Shown: one piece after another, positions 33,385-43,756 of the stretch | Position numbering within the stretch: position 1 is the first letter of the stretch | Layout: every line of letters starts with the position of its first letter | Notes under the pieces: model-generated | The model's database searches: none | Told to the model about the DNA's origin: nothing | Seen by the model: the letters and a program-made list of their open reading frames with translations, nothing else | Translations under genes and position numbers: made by a program | NCBI RefSeq assembly: GCF_029784155.1 | Contig: NC_073693.1 | Location: 288,148,875-288,212,874, forward strand | Direction of reading: 5' to 3' | From: Uranotaenia lowii | Taxonomy: Eukaryota > Arthropoda > Insecta > Diptera > Culicidae | Length of the DNA: 64,000 bases

Positions 33385-35509
33385 AATTTTTTGTTTTGAC
33401 TTGGCCTTCCGATAGAAAAAGACGGATTTTCTTAAGAAGCACAGATTTTTAAGGCTGCTGCTGCTGATTGTTTGTTTTGTTTTGGCTATCCCATAGAAAA
33501 AGACGGATTGGCTTAGGAAACGCAGATTTTCAAGACTGCTACTGTTTGGTTGTTTTGTTTTGGCCTTTTGATGGAAAAGATGGATTGGCTTAGGAAGCGC
33601 AAATTTTCTAGGCTGCTGCTGCTAATTTTTTGTTTTGACTTGGCCTTCCGATAGAAAAAGACAGATTGGCTCAGGAAGCGTGGATTTTTAAGGCTGCTGC
33701 TACTGTTTGTTTGTTTTGATTTGTCTTTCGATGGAAAAAGACGGATTGGCTGAAGAAGCGCAAATTTTTAAGGCCGCTGCTGATAGTTTGTTTTGGTTTG
33801 GTCTTCCGATAGAAAAAGAAGGATTGGCTTTGCAAGCGCAGATTTTTAAGGCTGCTGCTGCTGACTGTTTGTATTGTTTGGCTTTCCGATGGAAGAAGAC
33901 GGATTGGCTTAGGAAGCGCAAATTTCTAAGGCTGCTGCTGCTGATAGTTTGTTTTGATTTGGGTTTCCGGCGGAAAAAAAGACGAATTGGCTTAAGAAGT
34001 GCAATTTTTTAAGGCTGCTGCTGCTGATTGCTTTTTTTGGTTTGGCTCTCCCATAGAAAAAGACGGATTGGCTTAGGAAACGTAGATTTTCAAGACTGCT
34101 ACTGTTTGGTTGTTTTGTTTTGGCCTTTTTATGGAAAAGATGGATTGGCTTAGGAAGCGCAAATTTTCAAGGCTGCTGCTGATAGTTTGTTTTGTTTAGC
34201 TTTCGGATAGTAAAAGACGGATTGGCTTAGGAAGCGCAGATTTTTAAGGCTGCTGCTGATAGTTTGTTTTGGTTAGGCCTTCCGATAAAAAAGACGGATT
34301 GGCTTAGGAAACGCAGATTTTTAAGGCTGCTGCTGATTGTTTGTTCTGTACAGCTTTTTGATAGGAAGCACAGATTGTCAAGGCTGCTGCTGATAGTTTG
34401 TTTTGGTTTGGCCTTGGCCTTGGCCTGATTGTTTGTATTCTTTGGCCTACGGATTGAAAAAAAGACGGATTGGCTTCGGAAGCGCAAATTTTTAAGGCTG
34501 TTGCTGATTGTTGGTTTTGATTTGGTCTTCCGGTGGAAAAAGGCGTAATGCCTTAGAAAGCGCAATTTTTTAAGGCTGCTGCTGCTGATTGTTTGTTTTG
34601 ATTTGATCTACCGGTGGAAAAAGATGGATTTGATTAAGAAGCACAGATTTTCGAGGCTGCTGCTGCTGATCGTTTGTTTTGGTTTGGCTTTCCCTTAAAA
34701 AATGACGGATTGGCTTAGGAAACGCTGATTCTCAAGGCTGCTGCTGGTTATTGTTTGTTTTGGTTTGGCATTCTGGTGGAAAAAAACGGATTGGCTTAGG
34801 AAGCGCAGATTTTCAAGGATGCTGCTGTTGATTGTTTGTTATGATTTTGCTTTCCGGCGGAAAAAGACAAAATGGCTTTGGAAGCGCAGAATTTTAATAG
34901 TTTTGCTGCTGATTGTTTGTTTTGGTTTGATTTCCCGGTGGAATAAAAAGGATTGGCTTAGGAAGCGCATAGAAAAAGACGGATTGGTTCGGGAAGCGTG
35001 GATTTTTAAGGCTGCTGCTGATCGTTTGTTTTGATTTGTCTCGCGGTTAAAAAAGACGGATTGGCTTAGGAAGCGCAAATTTTTAAGGCTGGTGCTGATA
35101 GTTTGTTGTGGTTTGGCTTTCCGGTGGAAAAAGACGGATTGGCTTAAGAAGCGCGGAATTTCAAGGCTGCTGCTGCGGCTGATCGTTTGTTTTGATTTGA
35201 CCTTCCGGTTGAAAAAGGTGGATTGGCTTAGGAAGTGCAGATTTTTAAGGCTGCTGCTGCTGATTGTTTGTTTTGATTTGGTCTTCTGATGGTAAAAGAC
35301 TGATGGGCTTAAGAAGCGCAAATTTTCAAGGCTGCTGCTACTGATTTTTTGTTTTGATTTGGCCTTCTGGTGGAAAAATATTGATTGGCTTAAGAAGCGC
35401 AGGTTTTCGAGGCTGTTGCTGCTATTGACGGATTGGCTTACGAAGCGCAAATTTTTTAGGCTGCTGCTGATAGTCTGTTTTGATTTGGGCTTCCGGTGGA
35501 AAAAGAGAG
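33370..35509. repeat. Satellite array, unit about 81 bp, roughly 26 copies
   Basis: Each unit contains, in order, GGCTGCTGCTGCTGATTGTT, TGTTTTGATTTGG, YTTCCGGTGGAAAAAGACGG, ATTGGCTTAGGAAGCGCAGA and TTTTCAAG. Unit starts measured at 33370, 33451, 33532 and about 33610 give periods of 81, 81 and 78. Because most units are multiples of three, long open stretches exist on both strands (for example 34839-35450, minus, 203 codons, and 33707-34012, plus, 101 codons) and translate to degenerate 27-residue repeats. There is no start, splice or signal context for a protein, so I treat this as satellite DNA. One internal patch (34415-34436) has CTTGGCCTTGGCCTTGGCC. The 4.5-kb Jockey element interrupts the left side. 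Confidence 0.9.
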
Positions 35510-36050
35510 GGCATAACTTTGTTTGTTGTTGTTCAATCAGAAAACTACGTACCTACATAAAAATGTGCGTAATTAAATCGTTTACAACTTGTTCTAAGTC
35601 ATTGATGTTCTATTTCCTCAGGGAATAGGATATTTGATGTGATATGTAATGAAGTAAAAAATGACCGATTATGGCATGAAATCACGTCAAAAAAGTAATC
35701 GATCAGAAACACTTTAATTTTATAGTGTCCAAATCATACTTATTTCAAAGGAAATTTAATTTGCAACCGTTTGCTACTATTTTTATTCTTCATTCTACAG
35801 TGAATTGGTTAACCTCTAGAACAATAACAGTTCAGAAACGTCCGGAAAAGTGGATTCATGTCACGGTGGATTGTGTCCTAAGACGTTTAACTGAAACCTT
35901 AAGTTTTTGGTGATTGTAAAACTTTTCTTTTATGTTAACTTTGGGATATTTTTCAAGTCATCCACATCCTTGGAAAAAATCTGCTATTACCAATAAAAAC
36001 GGTGTGTCTTCTGCGTAAGAATATTTTACGGGATTGTCATCTTAAATAGT
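35510..36050. other. AT-rich intergenic DNA
   Basis: Unique-looking, no gene supported. The 62-codon open stretch at 35725-35913 has no recognised family. Confidence 0.45.
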
Positions 36051-37050
36051 TTTTTAGCCATTGTAGACTCTGCAATCTACTTGTATGTCGCAAATTTCAA
36101 TTGAATTGAATTTCATGCCCAAAATATCTAACAATTTTCCAGCATGCCTAGGCGCGCCACCAATTGATCCGCTGGGGCGCGGGATTAATTTGTGCCTCGG
36201 GATCAGTTTTGATATAAAGCACAACGACCGACGTCGACGACGATAACGACTATAAAACAAGCTAATCGCTAAAATGGCGCACTCTCGTGCATCCCCAATG
36301 CCGCAGAGTACATCATCCATTTTATCGAGATGGCTGGGATGAATTTGATTGAACTAGCGGAAACCGGCACTGGCACTGACTGTGGGCTGAAAAAGGGGCG
36401 GGTGCTCAATCAATTTATCCGGAAAATTGGATCTAAAGCAGCCGGGCTCTCAATCGACAACGACATCGGATCGCCAAGTGGTGCCGCAACCCTTTTTTCG
36501 GAATGAAGTTTTATGTGTTGATTTGAATGCAATGATGATTTACTCGTTTGGTTATGTTTCTTCTTTTTTCTCCTTTGAGTTTTTTTCCTCTTTCTGCCAG
36601 AAATCCGAAACCGGTCCCATTCTGCTACTACAAATGATGGGCTGTCAGTCAATCATCGTCTTCCGGGGTCGGGTCTTTCCAGGATCGCGGAAGCTTCGAT
36701 TTGCTCATATCGAATCGAACCCGATGACGCTTGACTTGGCTTGGCATCCCGGTGCTGTCGATTCCGGATGGCGGATGGCGACGTCCTTGGGGATCGATCC
36801 AATTGACACTCGTCTTCCGCGATGTCGTCGTCGTTTGCTGGGTTCTCAGTTCTGTGTTTTCTGCTTCTTACAGTTCAACGAGTTTCCGAATAGCATAACC
36901 AAAAGGCAATTCGGTCAACCGTGTTGGGTTTTGACTTTGGTTGGCTCCCCGGATTCGGGAATGAATTGCTTCACATCGGATGTAGTTGACCTGTTAATAG
37001 TCAGTGGTTCTAAGCTTAAGGACGCGTTCAGGTCAACTTTAAGGTAAAGG
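36050..37050. other. GC-richer island, possible host exon or regulatory DNA
   Basis: The composition changes sharply from AT-rich to mixed, with many CG dinucleotides and no repeats recognised. A 206-codon open stretch runs on the plus strand from 36427. Within it, a good acceptor (TTTCTGCTTCTTACAG ending at 36873) and a donor (AAG|GTAAAG at 37044) delimit 170 bp that is open in that frame. No domain is recognisable and the upstream part is low in complexity, so I do not call a gene. Confidence 0.3.
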
Positions 37051-38270
37051 ATAAGAATTAAGGTTGCCTAGCACTGAGTTTTTGCCTTGAGTTTATAAAG
37101 AAAAATTTAAGGAGAGATTCTCAAGCCACATAGAGTTTAAAATCCAGAACAAGAAGGCACTCAACTGTATGATTTATCCAACTGATAAAAAAAATCAATC
37201 AGAAATTCTAAAGACTTTCGAATGCAATATTTTGAAAAAAAAATGGTGAAATTGGATGCACATTCCTTTTTGGAAGTTACATGAGCGAAATTTAATACAA
37301 AAACCATATTTTAATGGAGCACTTCTACGAACTTTTCAGGCAGAAATTTTTTTTTCGGAAAAATGTGAGATGTCTTGGTTTTAGGGTATGTATGAACAAT
37401 GATCTCTGAACATCTTGTAAAACTTTAGTGATTTGCAAAGACATTAAAATATTTTCAAATGTATTCAAACTAATTAAAATGATTAACTGATCACAACAGG
37501 GTTTTGGATAAGGTTTAGGTTAAGTCGTGGATGAAATCCCTCAGTCAAGATTCACTATTCTAAAGTATTGTTCTGAACATCCCTGCCATCCGCAAGACAC
37601 AAAGCTATAAATTCTTGTTTTCTCCCGCGCTGACGACGACGACGACGACGACGAAGAGCTTGTACCAATATCATCGGTTTCATCATCGATTCCTGGGCAA
37701 ATTCACACGTGTTTCCCCGAAAGGCTGCAAGGATCGGTGACTTAAACTCACAAATCGTCAATTGGCCATCAACGGCGGGTTTTAGCATCCAAACAACATT
37801 CTGTCGATGTTGTTTTGTGAGTCCCAGAGTTTCGGTGATGACATGAGCCGTGGAAATTTGTGTACCCTGACTTGTTCCTGTGTCGTTCTCAGAAAATTCC
37901 GCATGCACTTTGTTCTGGACTTTTGGAATTTTCAAAACAGCACAATGGATAGCTTTGGGAAAAGTCGTTTGTCGTTTCTAATTGATGAGAAATTTGAAAA
38001 TATTTTGAAGGAATCAAATTAATGCCATGTTTGGAATTGCTTTTGTGGATATGTAATATTAAGGTACTTTTATACTATACCTCCTTCATTACTTTCTTAC
38101 CACATGCTGTAATTAACCACAGCATTAAAGATTAAAATTTCCCAATCCCAGCCGCAATGTAAGATTCTGACAGTTTATTTGGCTTTAAAGCTAAAAACGA
38201 ATCCTTAACCCTAATCCGCTCTTGAGTTTGAATATGACACTATTGGAAGTTTGGCAGCTTGTAACTTTAA
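37051..38270. other. Intergenic DNA with a CGA microsatellite island
   Basis: About 37555-37960 is GC-richer and includes a (GAC)n microsatellite at 37631-37655. On the minus strand the 126-codon open stretch contains a run of arginines from that microsatellite and no recognised domain. The flanks are AT-rich. Confidence 0.35.
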
Positions 38271-39520
38271 AGGGTGATACGGTCAAAATTTGGTCATGGG
38301 AAAACGCGTGTAAATCGGTGAAATCGTTTATTTAAAAAATCAAATTAAATTTCTTTTTCAAGTTTAATTAGTATAAAATTTAGGAAAAATATTCAGTTAG
38401 GCTTCCGCTTTTCCAAATCCGAATAGCCGGGCCTTACGCTTAACCCCTGCTATCAGATTTTGTACAGCCACCTTGTCCACCTTCTTCGCCGCAGAAAGCC
38501 AAATTGCCTTGAACTGCTGCTCGTCCTTATCAGTTTTTTGGTCTTCTTTAGGTTCCGCTTGACAATAGCCCAGTATTTCTCAATTGGGCGGAGCTCTGGC
38601 GTGTTGAGAGGGTTCTTGTCCTTGGGAACCACCTGCACGTTGTTGGCGGCGTACCACTTCATGGCCTTTTTACCTTAATGGCAAGATGCCAAATCCGGCC
38701 AAAACAGTACGGAACAACCGTGTTTCTTCAGGAAAGGCAGCAGACGTTTATTCAAACACTCTTTCACGTAAATTTCTTGGTTGACAGTCCCGGAAGCTAT
38801 GAAAATGCTGCTTTTCAAGCCACAGGTACAGATGGCTTGCCAAACCAGATAATTCTTCGCGAACTTTGACAGTTTCATGTGCTTGAAAATATCTACTAGC
38901 TTTCCCCTTCCTTTTGCCGTATAAAACTCCCTGTCCCGGAAGCTGCTTATAGTCGGCTTTGACGTAGGTTTCGTCGTCCAAACATCGTCAAACATCGTCA
39001 GCATCGTCGTGTACAGCCTCTGGTATCGCGCTTTGGCCGTCGTTTTTTGTTTATCATCGCGATTTTTAGTCACTACCTTCTTGTAAGTCGATAGTCTGGC
39101 TCGTTTTTCTGGCTCGATGAACGGTTGTAGACGATACACCCAGCTTATTTGCGGCATCTCGGAGAGAGGTTAGGGTTTCGCTTGAATCTACCGGCAACTC
39201 TCTTTGTCGTCTCAGCGGTTTCCGGTTTTCGATTTCCCCCCGATCCAGACTTCCTGGCTTTCAACAAACGTTCCCAAAACACTTTAATTACATGTGTAAC
39301 GGTTGGTTTGGCAATTTTGCGCGCGAGCAAAATTTTAATACGCTGCTCTTCTTCCTTGGACGGCGTTTTGACAACTGAAGAGTAAACTCCAAAATCAAAA
39401 TAGGAGCAACATACTACACACACACACCTTCAAAACGAGGGGTGATCAAGTTTTTTTAAATGCAAAATTGAAAGAAATACGTCAAGTTGATATTGACCAA
39501 GTATTGACCGTATCACGCTT
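38271..39520 (-). mobile_element. ITmD37E-type (DD37E) IS630-Tc1-mariner element, degenerate
   Basis: Left terminus AGGGTGATACGGTCAAAATT; right terminus, reverse-complemented, AGCGTGATACGGTCAATACT. The inverted repeats therefore bracket about 1250 bp, the usual size of the family. A minus-strand transposase relic fills most of it. Both ends are preceded by TTAA, so the exact TA target duplication is hard to place. DD37E elements of this kind were first described from mosquitoes, which is the best clue to the host. The copy is inactive: an in-frame stop, frame changes and missing stretches disrupt the transposase. Confidence 0.8.
38453..39423 (-). pseudogene. DD37E transposase relic
   Basis: Three pieces read in order on the minus strand. 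The N-terminal piece (39145-39423) has KEEEQRIKILLARK and NRKPETAETTKRV, the DNA-binding part. The middle piece (38675-39157) runs through LSKFAKNYLVWQAI and LFWPDLASCH, the second catalytic Asp. The C-terminal piece (38453-38662) has ELRPIEKYWAIVKRNL, the catalytic Glu. Counting across the break gives 37 residues between that Asp and Glu, as in DD37E. The codon after DLASCH is TAA, a single nonsense change. The first catalytic Asp (DDETYVKADYKQLPGQ) lies in a different frame at about 38930-38981, next to a short duplication of CAAACATCGT, so a pair of frame changes brackets it. Confidence 0.85.
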
Positions 39521-39756
39521 TAACTCATTTAAAGCCTTTTTTCCCGGAGCATGTTTTTTAAAAAAAATTCTTCGACTTTGATTAACTTTAAAGTTGACGA
39601 TTGCACCTGAATATTGCCTGAGAATCACATTTGAATCACGTTACAAGCTGTTTAAAAATATAAATTTTGTGATAATCGGTTTAGAAACAAGAGAGTTTTA
39701 GCGGAAAAAGTGTTTGGGGTCATTTGACCTTTTCGGTTTAAATAGGTATGTACGAA
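39521..39756. other. AT-rich intergenic DNA
   Basis: Short spacer between two mobile elements. Nothing seen. Confidence 0.5.
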
Positions 39757-40218
39757 GGTTGTCAGAATTTTTCCAGCACTTATCCAGGTCGGACAATTCT
39801 GGCCAATTTTATTTAAAAACCTGGCAAAATCCGGGCATTAGATTTCAAAATTGTCGACCAATATCCGGGCAATATCCGGAAAAACTAGTTCAAAACCTAG
39901 GAATTACTCATAAAAAATCAAAAAAACAAACTTAAAAAATAGTGTTTTCATAAAAGTTTATTAGCAGATAATAAAACGTATTTTAGGCTTTCAAAAAACC
40001 TTTCATGGTTATTTTTATTAAATTTGCTCAAAAACATTCGTTCTGGACGCATAAATAAACACTTTTTGCAGCACAATTTGTATTTTTAAAAGTTTGATTA
40101 AAGAATGGGAATGAGAATAAACCAGGGCAAAATCTGGGCGTTTCTAATGAAATCCGGGCAACCGGGCTGAACCAGTCTTATCACAAATTCTATGTTGAAT
40201 ATCTGGGCAATCTGACAA
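39757..40218. mobile_element. GGTTGTCAGA-type MITE
   Basis: The left end GGTTGTCAGAATTTTTCCAG and the right end ...AATCTGACAA are inverted. The interior has several CCGGGCAA and ATCCGGG phrases. The copy at 49266-49676 is the same family in the opposite orientation: its right end, ACAAATTCTGACAACC, mirrors this left end. No coding capacity. Confidence 0.65.
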
Positions 40219-41443
40219 TTTTAGTATACACTATCTAAGTGTCGGTATATTTAGTGTTAATATCATTACACACTATGAAATGAACGAATTTGATAGTTTG
40301 GATGCTAAAATGCAAGCTATCATAATGCATCTGAAACCTGCCGAATTTTGCATCTACCAAATAAATTTGATTAAATTTCCAGGAACAAGCTGAAACCTAG
40401 AGCTTAATCAGTATCAAGCAGAATAATTCCTACAGGATTCAGTTTCGTTTCCTTCGGGTTTGCAATTGACGATTTAGGGCCAATCCAGATTGGATTGGGT
40501 TTGGTCGTGGGAGTATGCTTCATTTGAGCTTAGTCACAAGGAGTACCGATGAATGGTCGCCGATTCTATCTATCCCATGGGAATTCTAAACTTCTTTGGA
40601 ACCGCTCTATTGATGTTGAAACGTTGATTTCGCATTGATGATTTGGTGCAGCAGGTACAGGTGCAGGTATTTGGGAGGGATTTACATCTTGTACATTTGT
40701 AACTTTGGGAATTTCCCTAGATGGAAGCCTTATTACTGAGAAAATAATGGTTATTTTCTGGCGACAAAAAAGGAGGATTTTCAAAAAAAAGGGGATTGTT
40801 TGCATTAATCATCGAAGGATGACAATAAAAAGTGTATGATAAAAGTTGAAGCATCAAAATCCGGCTAGAATCATAAAATTGAACCAGAGAAGTGATAATT
40901 TATTCAACACCATCGAAATGAAACCACAAAATATCGTTATTGATATATCGGTATCTGGGCCCGCTTAAATTGGAAAATGATTCACAATGTGGGGGGGAGA
41001 TGTGCAACAGAGTAAATTTTGCCCGCAAACCAATTTACCAGAATATGTGGTATCGCAATGGAGTTTCCATTAATCAGTTTGCGAAAGCACGGTCCGGGTT
41101 CTAATTTATTTGCGGACACAAAAAGTGTAGGTAGGTAGTCAAAAAACTGTAGCTGGCACTTCCCCCAAATTGGACCCATCTATGGAAATCACGTTTCATT
41201 AAACTGGAAAGTAGAATCGCATACACGAGCGATGGTTCTACATCCGGTTGGCTGTTTTTCAAGCTACTAGTTCATATCCTGCTGTTAGTTAGTTTTGAGA
41301 AGTGTCAATATTTTACCCCTGCTGATCCGTACTCGGAAAAGTTATCGCTTTTTTCGAGGGAGGGTATTTTGGCTTTCCGAAATTTACAGCTGCTAGATTT
41401 AGCTTACATTGGGTATCACTAGCTTTAAGCTGTGTGTATACAG
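40219..41443. other. Intergenic DNA with a weak minus-strand exon candidate
   Basis: On the minus strand, an acceptor-like TTATTTTCTCAG near 40738 is followed by a stretch that translates as REIPKVTNVQDVNPSQIPAP and stays open to a stop at 40566. The translation looks less random than most here, but no family is recognised and no donor partner is known. The rest is unique AT-rich sequence. Confidence 0.25.
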
Positions 41444-41701
41444 AACGACGAGAGAATCAGTCGGTACCCCGACTTTAGTCCGGTACCAGAGTCAAAAGTG
41501 GATATAACATACCTACTAGAATGTCATAAAGCATCGAACCGTAATGGCCGATCCATATCCATGCATCGTCATCATCACCATCATCATCATCATCATGAAC
41601 ATCATAACAACCGCCATCACAATTTTCATTCCTCACAGCATCGCTTTGATCCATTTCATCCGGAACCAACTGAAAGGATTCGAATTCCATCGGCCGGGGG
41701 G
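41444..41701 (+). CDS. Candidate host exon, His-rich (partial, function unknown)
   Basis: A 258-bp stretch, exactly 86 codons, lies between a plausible acceptor (GTGTGTATACAG ending at 41443) and a possible donor (GTGAAA at 41702). It is open in the phase the acceptor would give. The translation is protein-like before and after a histidine tract: YPDFSPVPESKVDITYLLEC, then HRHHHHHHHHHEHHNNRHH, then FDPFHPEPTERIRIPSAGG. The tract mixes CAT and CAC codons with intervening Glu, Asn and Arg, which argues weakly against a pure microsatellite. Read on past the donor, the frame stops at 41723. I recognise no domain and no gene. It could be an internal exon of a long-intron gene spanning this AT-rich region, or a chance open CAT repeat. 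Confidence 0.35.
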
Positions 41702-42400
41702 GTGAAAATTTTGTGCAGCAAATAGTCGAATTTATTCAAAGTATGGAGAGTCTTTCGTGAACTTCATGAAATTTTTTGAAAGCTTATGAAATTTAACATA
41801 ATTTTTCCGATTATTTACTGTTTTGGAATTCGAGATTTATTCATAATCTCATGAAATTTACAGAATCCTATCATATATTTTTGCAAATGTCTATGTCATT
41901 TACTCTATTTTCATTCTGAAGAGTTTCACAGTATAAAAAAAGTTAAGAATATCATATACATAATTCAATAAAAGTTAGAAGAATTCCTCAAAATTCCACA
42001 ATATTTCCACAATTTTTCAAATATTTACAAATTTTCAGAATGTGGCACAATTATACATAATTTTACAGATTGTTGCAGATTTTCACAGATTTTAACAGGT
42101 TTTTACAGAAACTTTCAGAATGTTCCAAAGTTGTATAGAGTTTTACAGAATTGCTGAATTTTGAACAATTTTGTTGATTAAAAAAATTGGAAGATTTTAA
42201 AGAGTTTTACGGATTTTAAAACAATTTTAAAAGAGTTAAATAGAAATTTGCCAAACTTTACAAAATTTTCCAGATTTTGACAAGTTCAAAAGATTTGTTC
42301 AAAATTACGTTATTTCACATAAGTTTACATAATGTGTTAAAATCATTCAGAGTTTTACAGAATTTTCCAGAGTTCTACAAAATTCAATAGAATTTTATAA
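41702..42400. repeat. Degenerate low-complexity TTTTACAGA-rich tract
   Basis: From about 41980 to 42400 the phrase TTTTACAGA/TTTTCCAGA and its variants recurs every 15-25 bp in one orientation, like an eroded short tandem repeat. No period is exact. The first part is plain AT-rich DNA. Confidence 0.45.
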
Positions 42401-42403
42401 AAG

Positions 42404-42499
42404 ACGCGTCCCCCTACCTACTACCTAAGGGTCCGGTGCCGATTGACCGACGCATAGGGCTGAGATAAAAGATCTCCACTGCAAAAGGCGCGTCAAAAC
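42404..42499. repeat. GC-rich repeat block next to the RT scrap
   Basis: A sharply delimited block from GACGCGTCCCC to AAGGCGCGTC, with CCTACCTACTACCTAAGGGT and GGTGCCGATTGACCGACGCA inside. It abuts the Penelope-like RT fragment and may be part of the same insertion. I do not recognise the family securely. Confidence 0.35.
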
Positions 42500-42613
42500 C
42501 TACCAATTCCTGATCTTATCATACGCAAATACGTTGACGATTTATTCATGGTCGTGCCGCCAAAGAGTTGTGAACAAGTTCTACAAATATTTAATTCACG
42601 AGAAGAACGATAG
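42500..42613 (+). pseudogene. Penelope-like reverse transcriptase fragment
   Basis: In one frame the DNA reads LIIRKYVDDLFMVVPPKSCE and then QVLQIFNS before a TAG at 42611. The YVDD box (42530-42541), followed by a VVPPKS...FNS block, is characteristic of the catalytic motif and following segment of Penelope-like RTs (form R-K-Y-V-D-D, then A-I-P-x-x-S and T-F-N-S). Only about 37 codons survive; no GIY-YIG endonuclease part is visible. A DIRS or LTR-type RT is less likely because of the downstream block. Confidence 0.6.
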
Positions 42614-43213
42614 GGACGGTAGGGACGAACCCGGTAGGAATGAGAAGAGGACATTGCAAGTTATGAAAAAACGAAATGATTTTCAGATTGAATGCTCCTT
42701 TATCTTTATGAAGCATTCAATTAAAATATATAGAGATATAGAACTCAAAACATCTTGAACAATGTTCAAAAGATTCCTATCAAATTTGTTGCGCTAGCAA
42801 GTGTGAACGAAATTTAAAGGTTTATTGTATTGTATGACTCCTGCTATCTTCAAAACGGATCAAGAGCTTTTTTCATTATTAAATTTGAAACAATTTAAAC
42901 ATAATCGATTATTTGCCTTCATTTGCAATATTGCTTACAGCATATTATTCTTCATATAAATCGCCAAATGTTGTCACAACGTGTTTGACAAAATTTAAAA
43001 AGTTGCTTTAAATCTTTATTTCAATATTATTTTCGAATTTAAAACGCACATTACCTTTGTAGGTCCAAAACTTTTTCTTAAATTTGAGAGAACGCTCACT
43101 ACACCCACAGAAGAGGTTGCAAAAATCCAATGCGCATTTTGTGCGTAAAATGCGCTCAAAAGTGTACTGTGCCAACTGGACACTGGAACTGACTGGAAAA
43201 GCACTACTGGCAT
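42614..43213. other. AT-rich intergenic DNA
   Basis: No gene. It ends at the outer edge of the copia LTR, where the pentamer GGCAT (43209-43213) is the probable target-site half; the matching half on the far side was not found. Confidence 0.45.
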
Positions 43214-43636
43214 TGTTGAAAACGCAGGGTTTAGTGGTGGAATAGAGTTATCTTTATTCAGTTTCGTCTGTGAGGTCATTAGAATACAACTATATTAATT
43301 AGCGATAGGTAATTGTCACTTTCCACTTCTTATATTCCCTAACCGGGAAAGTACTCATTTCTTGATGAATTCTTTTGATACTCTTACCCAGAATATCTGG
43401 CAACACTATTGTGTTACCACGAACTCAATTTGAGTAGTCTCGCCGAACCGTGTGATGATGCAAACATTTATACCGAGTTTATCTTCATCACCTGTCATCA
43501 GCAATCATTGATCTATTGTTCTCGATTGCGAATTGAACATAGCAAGAGGAACCAAAACAAACAATGTTTTGGTTCTGCTGCAATCGGCAGCAATGTGGGA
43601 GCGGCTAAGGATCCGCCGAAGCTGTAAGTATCAACA
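43214..43636 (-). repeat. 3' LTR of the copia element (423 bp)
   Basis: On the minus strand it starts TGTTGATACTTACAGC, directly after a purine-rich GAGATGAGG, and ends GCGTTTTCAACA. TGTTG...CAACA is the terminal pattern of copia LTRs. A TATAAA-like GGTATAAATG lies about 150 bp in, and AATAAAG lies about 40 bp before the end, as expected for promoter and poly(A) signals. The polyprotein stop lies only a few bases upstream, which fixes the boundary. Confidence 0.6.
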
Positions 43637-43756
43637 CCTCATCTCAATTCGCAGATTGTGAATGCTGACAAGCTTCGCGTGCCTCGCGAACGCCTCGCGT
43701 TACCTTCGTGAACGCATCAGCTGGCTGATCCTCAGTGGAGATGTGTCGCAAAGATA

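Noticed and set aside
34839..35450. 203-codon minus-strand protein in the satellite
   Set aside because: The open frame follows from unit lengths near 81 bp; no start, signal or splice context, and the plus strand is equally open. Kept only as a finding.
33370..35509. CRISPR-like array of direct repeats
   Set aside because: Units are contiguous diverged satellite copies without unique spacers, in a eukaryotic transposon-rich context.
36427..37047. 206-codon plus-strand open frame
   Set aside because: No domain, low-complexity Phe/Ser stretch in the first third, and no coding context. Only the small splice-bounded part is kept as a weak candidate.
37555..37935. 126-codon minus-strand open frame with an arginine run
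   Set aside because: The run comes from a (GAC)n microsatellite, and nothing else in the translation is recognisable.
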